The notes beneath the pieces were generated by a model. It was not told the DNA's origin. It did not search any database and saw only the letters and a program-made list of their open reading frames with translations. Below, piece after piece: positions 17,839-27,145 of a DNA stretch of 64,000 bases. The translations under genes were made by a program, and so were the position numbers. Numbering within the stretch: position 1 is the stretch's first letter; each line of letters starts with the position of its first letter. The stretch covers positions 787,236-851,235 of the forward strand of contig JXCB02000027.1 of assembly GCA_000828075.3 (NCBI GenBank), read 5' to 3'. The DNA is from Tolypothrix campylonemoides VB511288. GTDB taxonomy: Bacteria; Cyanobacteriota; Cyanobacteriia; Cyanobacteriales; Nostocaceae.

Positions 17839-20259
17839 CTAAAACCGCTGTGGACTTGCGCGGTCGATGTCTTCGGCGGGAGATGTTGAATTGATAGCGC
17901 ACACAACGCGATCGCGCCCCGACTTTTTGGCACGGTACAGAGCGGCATCAGCTGCTCGAATCACTGCCTCTCCTGTACTACCGTGCTCCGGGAAGCAAGC
18001 CACGCCCAAAGAAAGCGTGATTGCGCCGAGTGGTTGACCCTGGTACTGCACGTTCAAGTGCTTAGTTGCTTCCCGGATTTGCTCAGCTCGATGACGGACA
18101 ATATCTATTGATGCCTCCGGTAGAATCAGTGTCAACTCTTCACCGCCGTAACGACAGGCAATATCCGACCCCCGGATATATTTTTGCAAAAAGTGACCCA
18201 ATTCCCGCAGCACAGTATCACCAGCCTCGTGACCAAAAGTATCATTAAAGCGCTTAAAGTGGTCAATGTCGATCATGATGATCGACAGCGGGTTCCTCGC
18301 GCGTTCGCATCGGATCAACTCCCGTGCCAGGGAGTCTTCCATATAGCGCCGATTGAATAAACCTGTGAGCGGGTCGCGAATACTCTGCCTTTCTAGAGTT
18401 TGGCGCAGTTTTAAGTTTGCCAAAGCCAGCGCGATTTGTTCAGCGACTGTCTTAGCTAACTGTTGTTTGATTGGTGTTAATCGTCCCAATTCTTGTGTAC
18501 TTAAATACAGCACACCCAACGCTTCCCCTTGCGCCATCATTGGTACGCATACACATTCAGCAGGTAACTCGTTCAAGTGTACATGATTGCATACCAAGCC
18601 CGAGTGTGTATTTTCCACCTGATGCAGCCGGCCCCGCCGCAGTGCCCAGCACTGATCGGGTGCGAACACATCAAGGCTCGGCAGTGGTGAAGAACCCCAA
18701 GTGGCAACGGCTTCGAGCAGGTTTTTTGAGGCATTGATTAAATAAATCCCACCCTCCAACTGAGGGAATAGGGGTTGCATTAACGATTTGAGCGCAGTGT
18801 AGGCTTCTTCAACTGTTCGGCAAGCTTGTAGGAAATCACTGATGTTGCTTAGCAGGGCAATCTCGCGGTTGCGCTGTTCCAGTTCGTTTACCCAGACCGT
18901 AAGTTTTTCATTTGCCTGCTTGTGCTCGGTGATGTCAACGGCTACGCCTCCAAGCAATCGTTGCCCGGAAACGTCCTTAATAGGAAACTTGAAGGACAAC
19001 CAATAATGGAGACATCCATCTAAGGCGGGAACAGTCTCAACCATCTCTACGGTTCTATCCTCAGTCAGTACGCGCGTGTCGTTTTCACGAAACTGCAAAG
19101 CTATTTCAGAAGGCCATACGTCGAAATCCGTTTTCCCTAGCAAATTGGCTAATTTTATGTTAAAGCAGCGCTCGAACGGCTCGTTGATGTAAACAAAGCG
19201 CCCCTGTTCGTCCTTTATAAAGGCTACTGCGGGACTGTTGTTCATGAAAAACTTGAAGCGTTTCTCGCTCTCAAGTAGTGCAGCCTCTGTCTGCTTACGC
19301 GCGGCAATTTCACCTTCCAGTTCAAGGTTAGTCACCTCAGCTTGGTGCTGCTTTTGACGTGTTTTTTGAGCAAGATGAACTGTCAATGCCAACAGCGAAG
19401 CCAACAGCAGTCCCCCGAGCAACACCAGTTGGGGAAAAGGGGATTGCGTTTTAGCTAGCAACTGGGGTGTTGGCCAGACCCGTATGCGCCAACTAACGCC
19501 ATGAAGATTAATTGTCGTCTCCTGACCCGATTCCTGCGAGTGCTGCCTGCTAACAACGTTACGGCTGTAGATTTCTTCCTCACCGTCGGACACGGTAATT
19601 GAGTAACCGCGCTTAAGATTTTCGTCATCTTCCAAGATGGTGTCGAGCAATTCCTGAATCCGAAACACACCAACGATGAAACCCCCAAAATTTTCACCCT
19701 GGAACATTGGTACGTAAACTAGAAACCCCTTGCCACCCTGGAATAGATTGATGGAGCGCGTGCCCGTTACCTCACGTCGATTCCGGGCTATTTCCAGAGC
19801 AACTCGTCGCCGCGCCTCCCGTGAGAGGTCTTGATTTAGGGCAGTTTCGTTTCCTGCTAATGGCACAATCCAGCGCACATGAAACGTAGAGTCCAACCAT
19901 TCAATAGCTTGAAAACCGGCGAAGTCCTTAATGTTTTGCATCGCATCATATTCCCAGTTCGCCTTTGCTATCCCGCCCCACGCTTCCCAGCGTTTACCTA
20001 TCCTTTGGAGTGCTTTTATTCGGGTTTGCAACTGCGCCGCGACTGATTTGTTCACCGCCGATGATTGCAATTGAATCATCTGCTCAATTTGAGTGCGTTC
20101 TTCGACGATTAGTGCTTGCCATACGAAGAAAGTACCTGTTGAAATGCTGATGCCAATAAGAACCGGAAGCCATTGTGGTGCGGTGGAAATCCTGCCAATA
20201 ATCGTTGCTCGGTTGAACCAATATGCTGCTAATTTCTTTTTACCAATTCCAAAGGGCAT
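17839..20259 (-). CDS. Membrane diguanylate cyclase (CHASE-like, PAS, GAF, GGDEF)
   Basis: An 806-residue sensor that should make cyclic di-GMP. TM1 (about residues 28-48) and TM2 (about 284-304) bracket an extracytoplasmic CHASE-like domain with FAGFQAIEWLDSTFHVRWIVP. A PAS domain (about 335-450, FMNNSPAVAFIKDEQGRFVY), a GAF domain (about 480-630) and a GGDEF domain (about 640-795) follow. The active site reads RYGGEELTLILPEA, a functional GG(D/E)E(L/F) variant, and an RGSD motif five residues before it matches the allosteric I-site RxxD. It lacks an EAL domain. The input ligand is unknown. The gene is monocistronic, facing the PD-(D/E)XK-like gene. Confidence 0.9.
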   Translation of the reverse strand: MPFGIGKKKLAAYWFNRATIIGRISTAPQWLPVLIGISISTGTFFVWQALIVEERTQIEQMIQLQSSAVNKSVAAQLQTRIKALQRIGKRWEAWGGIAKANWEYDAMQNIKDFAGFQAIEWLDSTFHVRWIVPLAGNETALNQDLSREARRRVALEIARNRREVTGTRSINLFQGGKGFLVYVPMFQGENFGGFIVGVFRIQELLDTILEDDENLKRGYSITVSDGEEEIYSRNVVSRQHSQESGQETTINLHGVSWRIRVWPTPQLLAKTQSPFPQLVLLGGLLLASLLALTVHLAQKTRQKQHQAEVTNLELEGEIAARKQTEAALLESEKRFKFFMNNSPAVAFIKDEQGRFVYINEPFERCFNIKLANLLGKTDFDVWPSEIALQFRENDTRVLTEDRTVEMVETVPALDGCLHYWLSFKFPIKDVSGQRLLGGVAVDITEHKQANEKLTVWVNELEQRNREIALLSNISDFLQACRTVEEAYTALKSLMQPLFPQLEGGIYLINASKNLLEAVATWGSSPLPSLDVFAPDQCWALRRGRLHQVENTHSGLVCNHVHLNELPAECVCVPMMAQGEALGVLYLSTQELGRLTPIKQQLAKTVAEQIALALANLKLRQTLERQSIRDPLTGLFNRRYMEDSLARELIRCERARNPLSIIMIDIDHFKRFNDTFGHEAGDTVLRELGHFLQKYIRGSDIACRYGGEELTLILPEASIDIVRHRAEQIREATKHLNVQYQGQPLGAITLSLGVACFPEHGSTGEAVIRAADAALYRAKKSGRDRVVCAINSTSPAEDIDRASPQRF

Positions 20260-20437
20260 AAGAAGATTTAATAAACCTGTTTCCGATTTCGGGCGTTTCT
20301 ATTTATACCCAAAATAGGAACAGGTCGCCTCAGCATTTCTTACGCACGGTAGAATTATCTAAAGGACAAATTAAGTATTTCCACGCTTACGCCAGCTTGC
20401 AGCGCGATCTGCATAAGCGTAAATTCCAGATATTTAG

Positions 20438-20513
20438 AACCACAGATGAACACCGATGATTTATCTGTGTGCATCTGTGTAGCCTACAGCACGGCTTACG
20501 CCTACATCTGTGG
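20438..20513. repeat. Dispersed inverted repeat, CACAGAT family
   Basis: The arms AACCACAGAT and ACATCTGTGGTT bracket ATCTGTGTGCATCTGTG and a GCACGGCTTACGCC insert. It is related to the repeat at 5836-5895. It lies between argD and the diguanylate cyclase gene, both on the minus strand. Confidence 0.65.
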
Positions 20514-20547
20514 TTTTTTTTCTAAATATCGACGAGTACACTTTTGT

Positions 20548-21813
20548 TTATTCTTTTGTGACACTCGCCATTGCTTTGTCCACAGCTTGTAACGCCTGCT
20601 CTACTTCTGCTTGTGTCACAATCAAGGGTGGCACAAACCGCAGAACCTTGGGACCTGCTGGAACGAGCAATAAACCCTCATCTATCGCAGCTTTGACAAC
20701 CTCCGCTGCTGTTAACTGGGTATCTGGGTTCAACACCAAACCGTTGATCAAACCCCAACCGCGTACTTCGGTGATGTGATTGGGGTATTTTGCTGCGATC
20801 GCCCGCAAACCATCTCGCAGCTGTTCACCCCGATCCTGTACATTTTGCAAAATGTTCTCTCGTTCCAAAGTTTGGCAAACAGTGAGAGCAACTCCACACG
20901 CAAAAGGATTTCCGCCAAAGGTGCTGGCGTGCTCTCCTGGTTGGAAAACATCGCAGAATGATTTACACATCATTGCCCCGATAGGGATACCACCGCCCAA
21001 CCCCTTGGCGCTGGTGAAGATATCCGGTTCAACGCCAAGACACTCGTAACCCCATAATTTGCCGCTGCGTCCCATACCGACTTGCACTTCATCAAAAATC
21101 AGCAAAACGCCAGTTTCATTGCAAATCTGCCGCAGCTTTTGGAAGTAGGCAAGATCCCCTGGTCGTACGCCGCCTTCGCCCTGCAATGGTTCTATCAAAA
21201 TTGCCGCTACGCGGTAATCGCCTTCATCGAGCTCACTAATTGCCGTTTCCACCGCACCAATATCATTGTAAGGGACATAGTGGAAACCAGGCATCAAAGG
21301 TTCAAAGTTCTTTTGATACTTCGGTTGAGCTGTGGCGGTAATTGTTGCCAAAGTCCTTCCGTGGAAACTGTCGCGTGCTGTTAAAATGATTGGTTTTTCA
21401 ATTTGTAGCACTGTATGTGCGTATTTTCGCACCAGTTTAATTGCGGCTTCATTGGCTTCTGCCCCGGAGTTGCAAAAGAATACGCGATCAGCACAGGAAT
21501 GCTGCACTATCCAGTTTGCCAACTCTCCCTGTTCAGGAATGTAGTACAAATTAGAAACGTGGTGTAGCTTCTGTATTTGCCGTGTCACTGCTTCTACGAA
21601 AGCAGGGTGGGCGTGTCCTAAGGTACAAGTGGCAATTCCAGCCACAAAGTCAAGATATTCCCGCCCCTGCGTATCCCAAACACGGCATCCAGCACCCCGT
21701 TCTAGGGCTATAGGAAACCGTGCGTAGGTGGACATGACAACTTGATTGAAACTATCTGTTTCAAAGGGGCTAGACGCTATCGTCGCTTGTTCAACCAGAG
21801 TTTGTATGCTCAC
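20548..21813 (-). CDS. argD: Acetylornithine aminotransferase
   Basis: A 421-residue class III PLP aminotransferase for arginine synthesis. Seen are GREYLDFVAGIATCTLGHAH, FFCNSGAEANEAAIKLVRKY, SFHGRTLATITATAQPKYQ, LLIFDEVQVGMGRSGKLW, and the PLP lysine in SAKGLGGGIPIGAMM. GEHASTFGGNPFACG and TEVRGWGLINGLVL complete the family pattern. Close relatives also act on succinylornithine or GABA, but ArgD is the usual identity of such a cyanobacterial gene. It is divergent from a potassium channel gene. Confidence 0.94.
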   Translation of the reverse strand: MSIQTLVEQATIASSPFETDSFNQVVMSTYARFPIALERGAGCRVWDTQGREYLDFVAGIATCTLGHAHPAFVEAVTRQIQKLHHVSNLYYIPEQGELANWIVQHSCADRVFFCNSGAEANEAAIKLVRKYAHTVLQIEKPIILTARDSFHGRTLATITATAQPKYQKNFEPLMPGFHYVPYNDIGAVETAISELDEGDYRVAAILIEPLQGEGGVRPGDLAYFQKLRQICNETGVLLIFDEVQVGMGRSGKLWGYECLGVEPDIFTSAKGLGGGIPIGAMMCKSFCDVFQPGEHASTFGGNPFACGVALTVCQTLERENILQNVQDRGEQLRDGLRAIAAKYPNHITEVRGWGLINGLVLNPDTQLTAAEVVKAAIDEGLLLVPAGPKVLRFVPPLIVTQAEVEQALQAVDKAMASVTKE

Positions 21814-21951
21814 TACTGACTTAACTCCTAAAAACTTGTCATCTTATGTTGGTTGCTAGTTTCTATGAGAATCTACAAAAAAATCTTCTTACAAACTTCA
21901 TATTAAGCTAGCACTCAGATATTCTCAAACGAGTGGTGATCAAAAAAAACT

Positions 21952-23016
21952 GTGTACTCAACACTTGAGCAAAAATATCAACGTATCAAGCAAGAGTTAA
22001 AGGCGGGGATTACCGCCCTTGCTGGTGTCTTCCTAATTGGCACTTTGTGGTATCGATTTGTGGAGCGTTGGTCTTGGGAGGACGCAGCTTACATGACCGT
22101 CATCACCTTGGCGACTGTTGGCTACGGTGAAACCCAACCGCTAGGACCGAGAGGAAGATTGTTTACCATCGCCTTGATTTTGATGGGAGTTATCAGTATT
22201 GGTTACATTGTGAACAGATTCACGGAAGCCGTCATTCAAGGTTACTTTCAGCACGAAATTATCATACGACAACAGAGGCGCTTAATGGAATCCTTAGCGG
22301 AACACTATATCATCTGTGGATTTAGCCGGACAGGTCGCCAAATTGCCATAGAATTTCGGGCAGAAGGCGTTCCTTTTGTCATTATTGACTCGCGTTTGGA
22401 ATCTGTACAAATCGCCCAAACTCAAGGTTACGTTGTATGCCAAGGAGACGCGACTCTGGATGAAACATTGTTTAAAGTTGGTATTGAACGGGCAATTTGT
22501 ATTGTCGCGGCACTTCCTTCAGATGCTGAAAATTTATACGTAGTATTATCAGCGAAAACACTTAATCCAAAGATTCGGGCGATCGCCCGTGCCAGCACAG
22601 AGGAAGCTTTGCAAAAATTACAACGTGCCGGCGCAGATGCCGTCATTTCTCCCTACATCACTGGCGGAAAGCGCATGGCAGCAGCAGCCCTGAGACCCCA
22701 AGTAATGGACTTTGTAGACGGGATCATCTCTGGTACAGACCGACAGTTATATATGGAAGAATTTTTACTAGACCCTGCGGCTTGTCCTTTTGTGGGTCAA
22801 ACTTTAGGACAGGCAGAATTACGAGCGCAAACGGGTGCGCTGCTTCTGGCAATTCGCCGTGCTAATGGGGAACTTATCGGCGGTCCTACAGCTGAAACGA
22901 TATTTATGCCGGGAGATGTTCTGATTGCTATGGGGACAGCTGAACAGCTGCGCGCACTCAACCAAGTTTTAGGACCTATTCGTTCTAAGAAATTGCGCCG
23001 ACCTCGCAAGGGTTAG
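21952..23016 (+). CDS. Voltage-independent K+ channel with RCK (TrkA-N/TrkA-C) domain
   Basis: A 354-residue channel of the Kch/MthK type. TM1 (about residues 15-35), a pore loop with the selectivity filter TVGYGETQ, and TM2 (about 65-85, FTIALILMGVISIGYIVNRF) are followed by an RCK domain. Its Rossmann entry is YIICGFSRTGRQIAIEF with DSRLESV, then GDATLDETL. The C-terminal TrkA-C part (about 265-340) ends MPGDVLIAMGTAEQL. Ligand gating by nucleotide or Ca2+ is likely from the family. The start is GTG 21952; the residues before TM1 are polar. It is divergent from argD. Confidence 0.92.
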   Translation: MYSTLEQKYQRIKQELKAGITALAGVFLIGTLWYRFVERWSWEDAAYMTVITLATVGYGETQPLGPRGRLFTIALILMGVISIGYIVNRFTEAVIQGYFQHEIIIRQQRRLMESLAEHYIICGFSRTGRQIAIEFRAEGVPFVIIDSRLESVQIAQTQGYVVCQGDATLDETLFKVGIERAICIVAALPSDAENLYVVLSAKTLNPKIRAIARASTEEALQKLQRAGADAVISPYITGGKRMAAAALRPQVMDFVDGIISGTDRQLYMEEFLLDPAACPFVGQTLGQAELRAQTGALLLAIRRANGELIGGPTAETIFMPGDVLIAMGTAEQLRALNQVLGPIRSKKLRRPRKG

Positions 23017-23118
23017 TCGAATGTATAGTGTTGTTCATGATCATACATGCTAAACAGCACACGTATACTTCAGGCAATGAATATGATGTCTATTATGGAC
23101 TTTTAAGTGGTGTTAACG

Positions 23119-24129
23119 ATGAGGGTACTGGTTACTGGTGTTGCTGGGTTTATTGGCTATCACTTAGCACAGCGTCTTCTGCAAGAAGGAATCGAGGTCG
23201 TAGGAATTGACAATTTGAATGACTATTACGATATCAACCTCAAAAAAGCTCGTTTGGCGCAGCTTCACCCGCAGCCGGGGTTTACGTTTCAGTTTTTAGA
23301 GTTGAGCGATCGCCCCAAGGGGACGCGCCCAGATGGGGATGGCTTTGAGGTTACTCAACTGTTTCAAGAGTACACCTTTGACTATGTCGTTCACCTTGCT
23401 GCCCAAGCAGGCGTGCGCTACTCTTTGCAAAATCCTTGGGCTTACTTAGATAGTAATGTTACAGGCTTTGTGAATCTTTTAGAAGGATGCCGCCAAAGCC
23501 AAATTAAGCACTTAGTATTTGCTTCCTCAAGTTCTGTTTATGGTGTCAATACCAAAGTTCCCTTCGCCGTCAGCGATCATGTTGATCACCCGATTTCGCT
23601 GTATGCTGCAACTAAAAAAGCAAATGAACTGATTGCCCATACTTATAGTCATCTCTACCAAATTCCGACAACCGGGCTGCGCTTTTTTACAGTTTATGGT
23701 CCTTGGGGAAGACCTGATATGGCGTATTTCAAATTCGTGAAAGCGATAGAAGAAGGGAAGCCCATAGATGTCTACAACTTTGGCAAAATGCAGCGAGATT
23801 TTACCTACATTGACGATGTCATCGAGGGGGTCTTTCGGGTGATGCTCAAACCACCTGAATCCAACACAGCGAACAGCAATGCCCGTTACAAACTTTACAA
23901 CATCGGTAACAATAATCCTGTGGAATTGATGACGTTTATTGAGGTGCTTGAAAAGGCGCTTGGCAAGAAAGCAGTGAAAAACCTATTACCGATGCAACCG
24001 GGAGATGTTCCCGCAACCTATGCTGATGTAGATGACCTGATGCGTGACGTTGGATTTAAGCCCAGTACTCCCCTTGAGCAAGGTATAAATTATTTTGTGC
24101 AATGGTATCAAGAGTACAAAAAATTATGA
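23119..24129 (+). CDS. NAD-dependent epimerase, UDP-glucuronate 4-epimerase type
   Basis: A 336-residue extended SDR. The NAD site is RVLVTGVAGFIGYHLAQRLL at the N-terminus. The catalytic Ser-Tyr-Lys are seen in FASSSSVYG and SLYAATKKANELIAH. TGLRFFTVYGPWGRPDMAYF and the long DNLNDYYDINLKKARL insert point to UDP-glucuronate 4-epimerases of the capsule/LPS type, giving UDP-galacturonate. ATG 23119 is preferred to the GTG at 23107 because homologues begin directly with the Rossmann strand. It is convergent with the MMADHC-like gene 29 bp away, with TTCAGTCTTTAGTCTTCAGT repeats between. Confidence 0.88.
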   Translation: MRVLVTGVAGFIGYHLAQRLLQEGIEVVGIDNLNDYYDINLKKARLAQLHPQPGFTFQFLELSDRPKGTRPDGDGFEVTQLFQEYTFDYVVHLAAQAGVRYSLQNPWAYLDSNVTGFVNLLEGCRQSQIKHLVFASSSSVYGVNTKVPFAVSDHVDHPISLYAATKKANELIAHTYSHLYQIPTTGLRFFTVYGPWGRPDMAYFKFVKAIEEGKPIDVYNFGKMQRDFTYIDDVIEGVFRVMLKPPESNTANSNARYKLYNIGNNNPVELMTFIEVLEKALGKKAVKNLLPMQPGDVPATYADVDDLMRDVGFKPSTPLEQGINYFVQWYQEYKKL

Positions 24130-24158
24130 AGTCTTGATTTTTTATTATTCTTCAGTCT

Positions 24159-24719
24159 TTAGTCTTCAGTCTTCATTTTCCAACCATGCAAGGGAGCTAT
24201 GCTCCTAATCACCCATTCGATCAAGAATGGGGGAGCTTGTGAGATCAAAATGCCGGGATAAACTGCCATTCCCCAACTGGGATGGATAAGCACGCGGCAT
24301 TTGTTTTGAATGACTGGGTAGCGCAGTAAAGCTTTCACAGCAGCAGTGTCGTCGTGCAAAATTTTCCCCGGACGGGAAAGCAAAGGATAGCCTGTGCGGG
24401 GGTCGATCACGTCTGTTAAATAGTTGCAATCGCGCAGATTAAAGGCAACATCACAACCAAATCTCATAAACTTTTCCCGCAACCGTTCTTTTTCTGTCTC
24501 AATTTCCGGGGTACTTTGCACTAATTCATATCCTGATTGCTGTAAAACAATCACGACCCACAAAGAAAGCTGTTTTTTCCAATCTGGTAATATCTGCTCG
24601 CGGTTGGCACAGATATACTGACTAGGAGAATGAATTGAAATTTGAACAGCTTGTCCCGTTTTGCCAACCAAATGGATGGGAGAGCCTGCAAGAGCAGTGT
24701 AAACTGTTGGATAGTTCAC
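24159..24719 (-). CDS. MMADHC-like (methylmalonic aciduria and homocystinuria type D) protein
   Basis: A 186-residue protein whose C-terminal two thirds reads like human MMADHC, the chaperone that routes processed cobalamin to methionine synthase and methylmalonyl-CoA mutase. Matching features are an acidic IETEKERLREKFMRFG helix, YLTDVIDPRTGYPLL (human DFIDPSSG), and CRVLIHPSWGMAVYPGILIS (human KVIRHSLWGTHVVVG). These form the nitroreductase-like fold of that protein. The start is GTG 24719. A B12 role in this cyanobacterium is inference; no B12 gene is adjacent. It is convergent with the epimerase gene. Confidence 0.75.
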   Translation of the reverse strand: MNYPTVYTALAGSPIHLVGKTGQAVQISIHSPSQYICANREQILPDWKKQLSLWVVIVLQQSGYELVQSTPEIETEKERLREKFMRFGCDVAFNLRDCNYLTDVIDPRTGYPLLSRPGKILHDDTAAVKALLRYPVIQNKCRVLIHPSWGMAVYPGILISQAPPFLIEWVIRSIAPLHGWKMKTED

Positions 24720-25075
24720 TCAAATTTCTTTGTTTTTTACAAGTTTTTTTCAATTCATCTTTTGTACCGATGATAACTCTTAAATAGTCAACAAACACAT
24801 CTATTTTCCATAATAGATGAGTTTATTTGAAGCTTTTCTAATATTATATTATTTTCTTAATATTTCTTTAACCTTATCTTCGCTCATATTCTGATATGTC
24901 TGCTGTGCTTAGGCAATAGGGGCGCAGTGGCTTGCGCCTCCTATAGGAATCGGCAAAAGAAAGTAAAAATTAAGAAGAACGCACAATACAGTTGCGTCCC
25001 CACAAATAAAATATGTTTTATGTGGCAAGGAAAGAGTTCTTTTTTTCTCCATACCGTAAGGAACGAATATAACTC
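24720..25075. other. AT-rich intergenic region without a recognised gene
   Basis: About 355 bp of AT-rich sequence upstream of the MMADHC-like gene. It has CTATTTTCCATAATAGATGAG near 24803 and a run of TATTATATTATTTTC near 24841. No open frame of note and no structured RNA that I recognise. Confidence 0.45.
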
Positions 25076-25282
25076 TTAATCCAGCTTTAAAGCATTGACT
25101 GGAACGTCATCCCAAGAATTGACCGTCCGCAATCGCGCCACCCAACCCCATGCCTTTTGCTCTTCAGTCAAATTTTGCTCAAAGGACTGATGGCAATCTT
25201 TGGCTTGAGACTCGTTACAGCAAGCAATACAAGCATGAATCATGCCAGATGAATCAATTTGTTCATTTACCCAAATAGTCAT
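25076..25282 (-). CDS. Small conserved-looking protein with CxACC motif
   Basis: A 68-residue protein, MTIWVNEQIDSSGMIHACIA followed by CCNESQAKDCHQSFEQNL. It contains three closely spaced cysteines and one more at the CHQSF site, which might bind a metal or Fe-S cluster. It ends VNSWDDVPVNALKLD. Codon use and the lack of overlap with another gene suggest a real cyanobacterial small protein, but I do not recognise a characterised family. An AGE-epimerase pseudogene is divergent from it. No function is proposed. Confidence 0.55.
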   Translation of the reverse strand: MTIWVNEQIDSSGMIHACIACCNESQAKDCHQSFEQNLTEEQKAWGWVARLRTVNSWDDVPVNALKLD

Positions 25283-25387
25283 GACTTATTTTCCCCAAAA
25301 ACTCAAGCTGAAAAAGCAATATGCCATCCTAGAATACTATTAGAGCCATGAAATTGTTGTCAAAAGCCGTAGTAAACAATGGCTAAT

Positions 25388-25436
25388 AGTGAGTGGTTAG
25401 TGGTTAGTAGTTAGTGGTTAGTGGTTAGTGAATAGT
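25388..25436. repeat. Short tandem repeat of GTTAGTG heptamers
   Basis: Units such as GTGGTTAGTGGTTAGTAGTT follow in near-perfect 7-bp periodicity. A mirrored CAACTAACAACTAATT piece follows at about 25445. This is another heptanucleotide STRR tract, just upstream of the AGE-epimerase relic. Confidence 0.75.
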
Positions 25437-25461
25437 ACAACAACCAACAACTAACAACTAA

Positions 25462-25875
<414 letters not shown>

Positions 25876-25942
25876 GAGTTCAAAATCAGCTTAATCTCTG
25901 CTGGCATACAATTTAAATTTAAAGTGGAAGCAGTTATATCTG

Positions 25943-26563
25943 ATGGATGCCATGACTGTTGCAACACCAAAGCGATTCACAATCGACGAATATCATCGGC
26001 TGATTGAACTCGGATTTCTGACGGAGGGCGAGTCTCTTCGAGACGGCAAAGCCGAACGCATTGAATTGATTCGAGGAGAACTGATCCAAAGGACTGCAAA
26101 GGGAACACCTCATACAGTGTGTAGTTCTATTTTGTGCCGCCAACTGGATCGGCTTTTAGGCGATCGCGCAGTTATCCGTGGGCAAGACCCCATTACCCTT
26201 GCCAATCAGAGTGAGCCTGAGCCAGATGTCGTCATTGCACGGGGAAGAGATGAGGATTATCTCGCTCATCATCCTTATCCCGAAGATATTTTGTTGGTTA
26301 TCGAAATTTCCGATTCCACATTAACTTATGACCAAACAACGAAGCTAGGGCTGTACGCAGAAGCTGGAATTTCCAATTATTGGATTGTCAACTTAAATGC
26401 TTACCAATTAGAGCGTTACAGTCAGCCTTATCAAAATATTCAAGGTGAGTTTAACTATCTCACCAAGCAGATTTCTCTGGCGAATCAGTCAGTGTCAATT
26501 CCTGAGTTTGAAGATGCCTTATTGGACTTGAGTCGGATTTTTCCAGAGATTGCGATCAGGTAA
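25943..26563 (+). CDS. Uma2 family (DUF820) PD-(D/E)XK protein
   Basis: A 206-residue member of the large cyanobacterial Uma2 family, which has a restriction-endonuclease-like fold. The N-terminus is RFTIDEYHRLIELGFLTEGE, then RIELIRGELI. The core acidic sites are QSEPEPDVVIARGR and ILLVIEISDSTLTYDQTTK, followed by KLGLYAEAGISNYWIVNL. These proteins are present in many copies per genome; their substrate is unknown. The second start (ATG of MTVATPKRF) three codons in is also possible. The upstream neighbour is a decayed epimerase, so this is accessory DNA. Confidence 0.88.
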   Translation: MDAMTVATPKRFTIDEYHRLIELGFLTEGESLRDGKAERIELIRGELIQRTAKGTPHTVCSSILCRQLDRLLGDRAVIRGQDPITLANQSEPEPDVVIARGRDEDYLAHHPYPEDILLVIEISDSTLTYDQTTKLGLYAEAGISNYWIVNLNAYQLERYSQPYQNIQGEFNYLTKQISLANQSVSIPEFEDALLDLSRIFPEIAIR

Positions 26564-26890
26564 GTGGTTTGGTTAGTGCGATCGCCTTGGGTAATTAAAA
26601 TAAAGCATTATTGCCTAGATGCCGACTTTTGAATTTTTTGGAATAATTTATTCTCCCTTATACCGTTTCTTTATGAAGCTGCAATATCTTTCCGATTCGC
26701 TTTGTTAATTGCTAATGCGCTGCAAAATATGACACATTGTAAAGTCAAGCATAGCTAATAAGTGCAAATGTACTATAATTGTCCAAAAATGGGTTGAATC
26801 AAAGTGAAAATGTATATAAGTTACAACAGTGGGTGAGGTATATAAGAAGTAGGTATAGACTAAGAATAGGTTGTCGAGCAGGTAGCTTCC
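26564..26890. other. Intergenic region without a recognised gene
   Basis: About 330 bp between Uma2 and the two-gene unit. It is AT-rich, with CTATAATTGTCC near 26773 and GTATATAAGTTACAACAGTG near 26812 that could hold promoter elements for the downstream pair. No RNA gene is recognised. Confidence 0.4.
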
Positions 26891-27145
26891 GTGGCTCACT
26901 CTAAGTCTCCAGATTCCAGCAATTCCGAACAACAGATTGACGAAACAATCTGTCAAATCGCTGAGGTTACTAATAAGGTTATAAATACCCTTAGCAACAG
27001 TGCAGAATTTGAAAAATTAGAATCTGATAACCTAGATTGTCATAGTCAACAAGCTGAAAAAGACCAAGTAGAACGAAGAAAGACGTTAGAGGCTGAGAAT
27101 GACAGAAAACGGCAACAACTTGCTCGGAAGTGGAAACGTTACTAA
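26891..27145 (+). CDS. Small charged, coiled-coil-like protein
   Basis: An 84-residue soluble protein, GTG-started, rich in Glu, Asn, Gln and Lys. Residues about 14-84 look helical, with EQQIDETICQIAEVTNKVIN and a KRQQLARKWKRY basic tail. Its last 47 bp overlap the start of the next gene in another frame, implying translational coupling. I do not recognise a family. It could be a regulatory or antitoxin-like partner of the downstream DUF6414-like protein, but that is only from position. An alternative is that it is an over-called frame. Confidence 0.45.
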   Translation: MAHSKSPDSSNSEQQIDETICQIAEVTNKVINTLSNSAEFEKLESDNLDCHSQQAEKDQVERRKTLEAENDRKRQQLARKWKRY

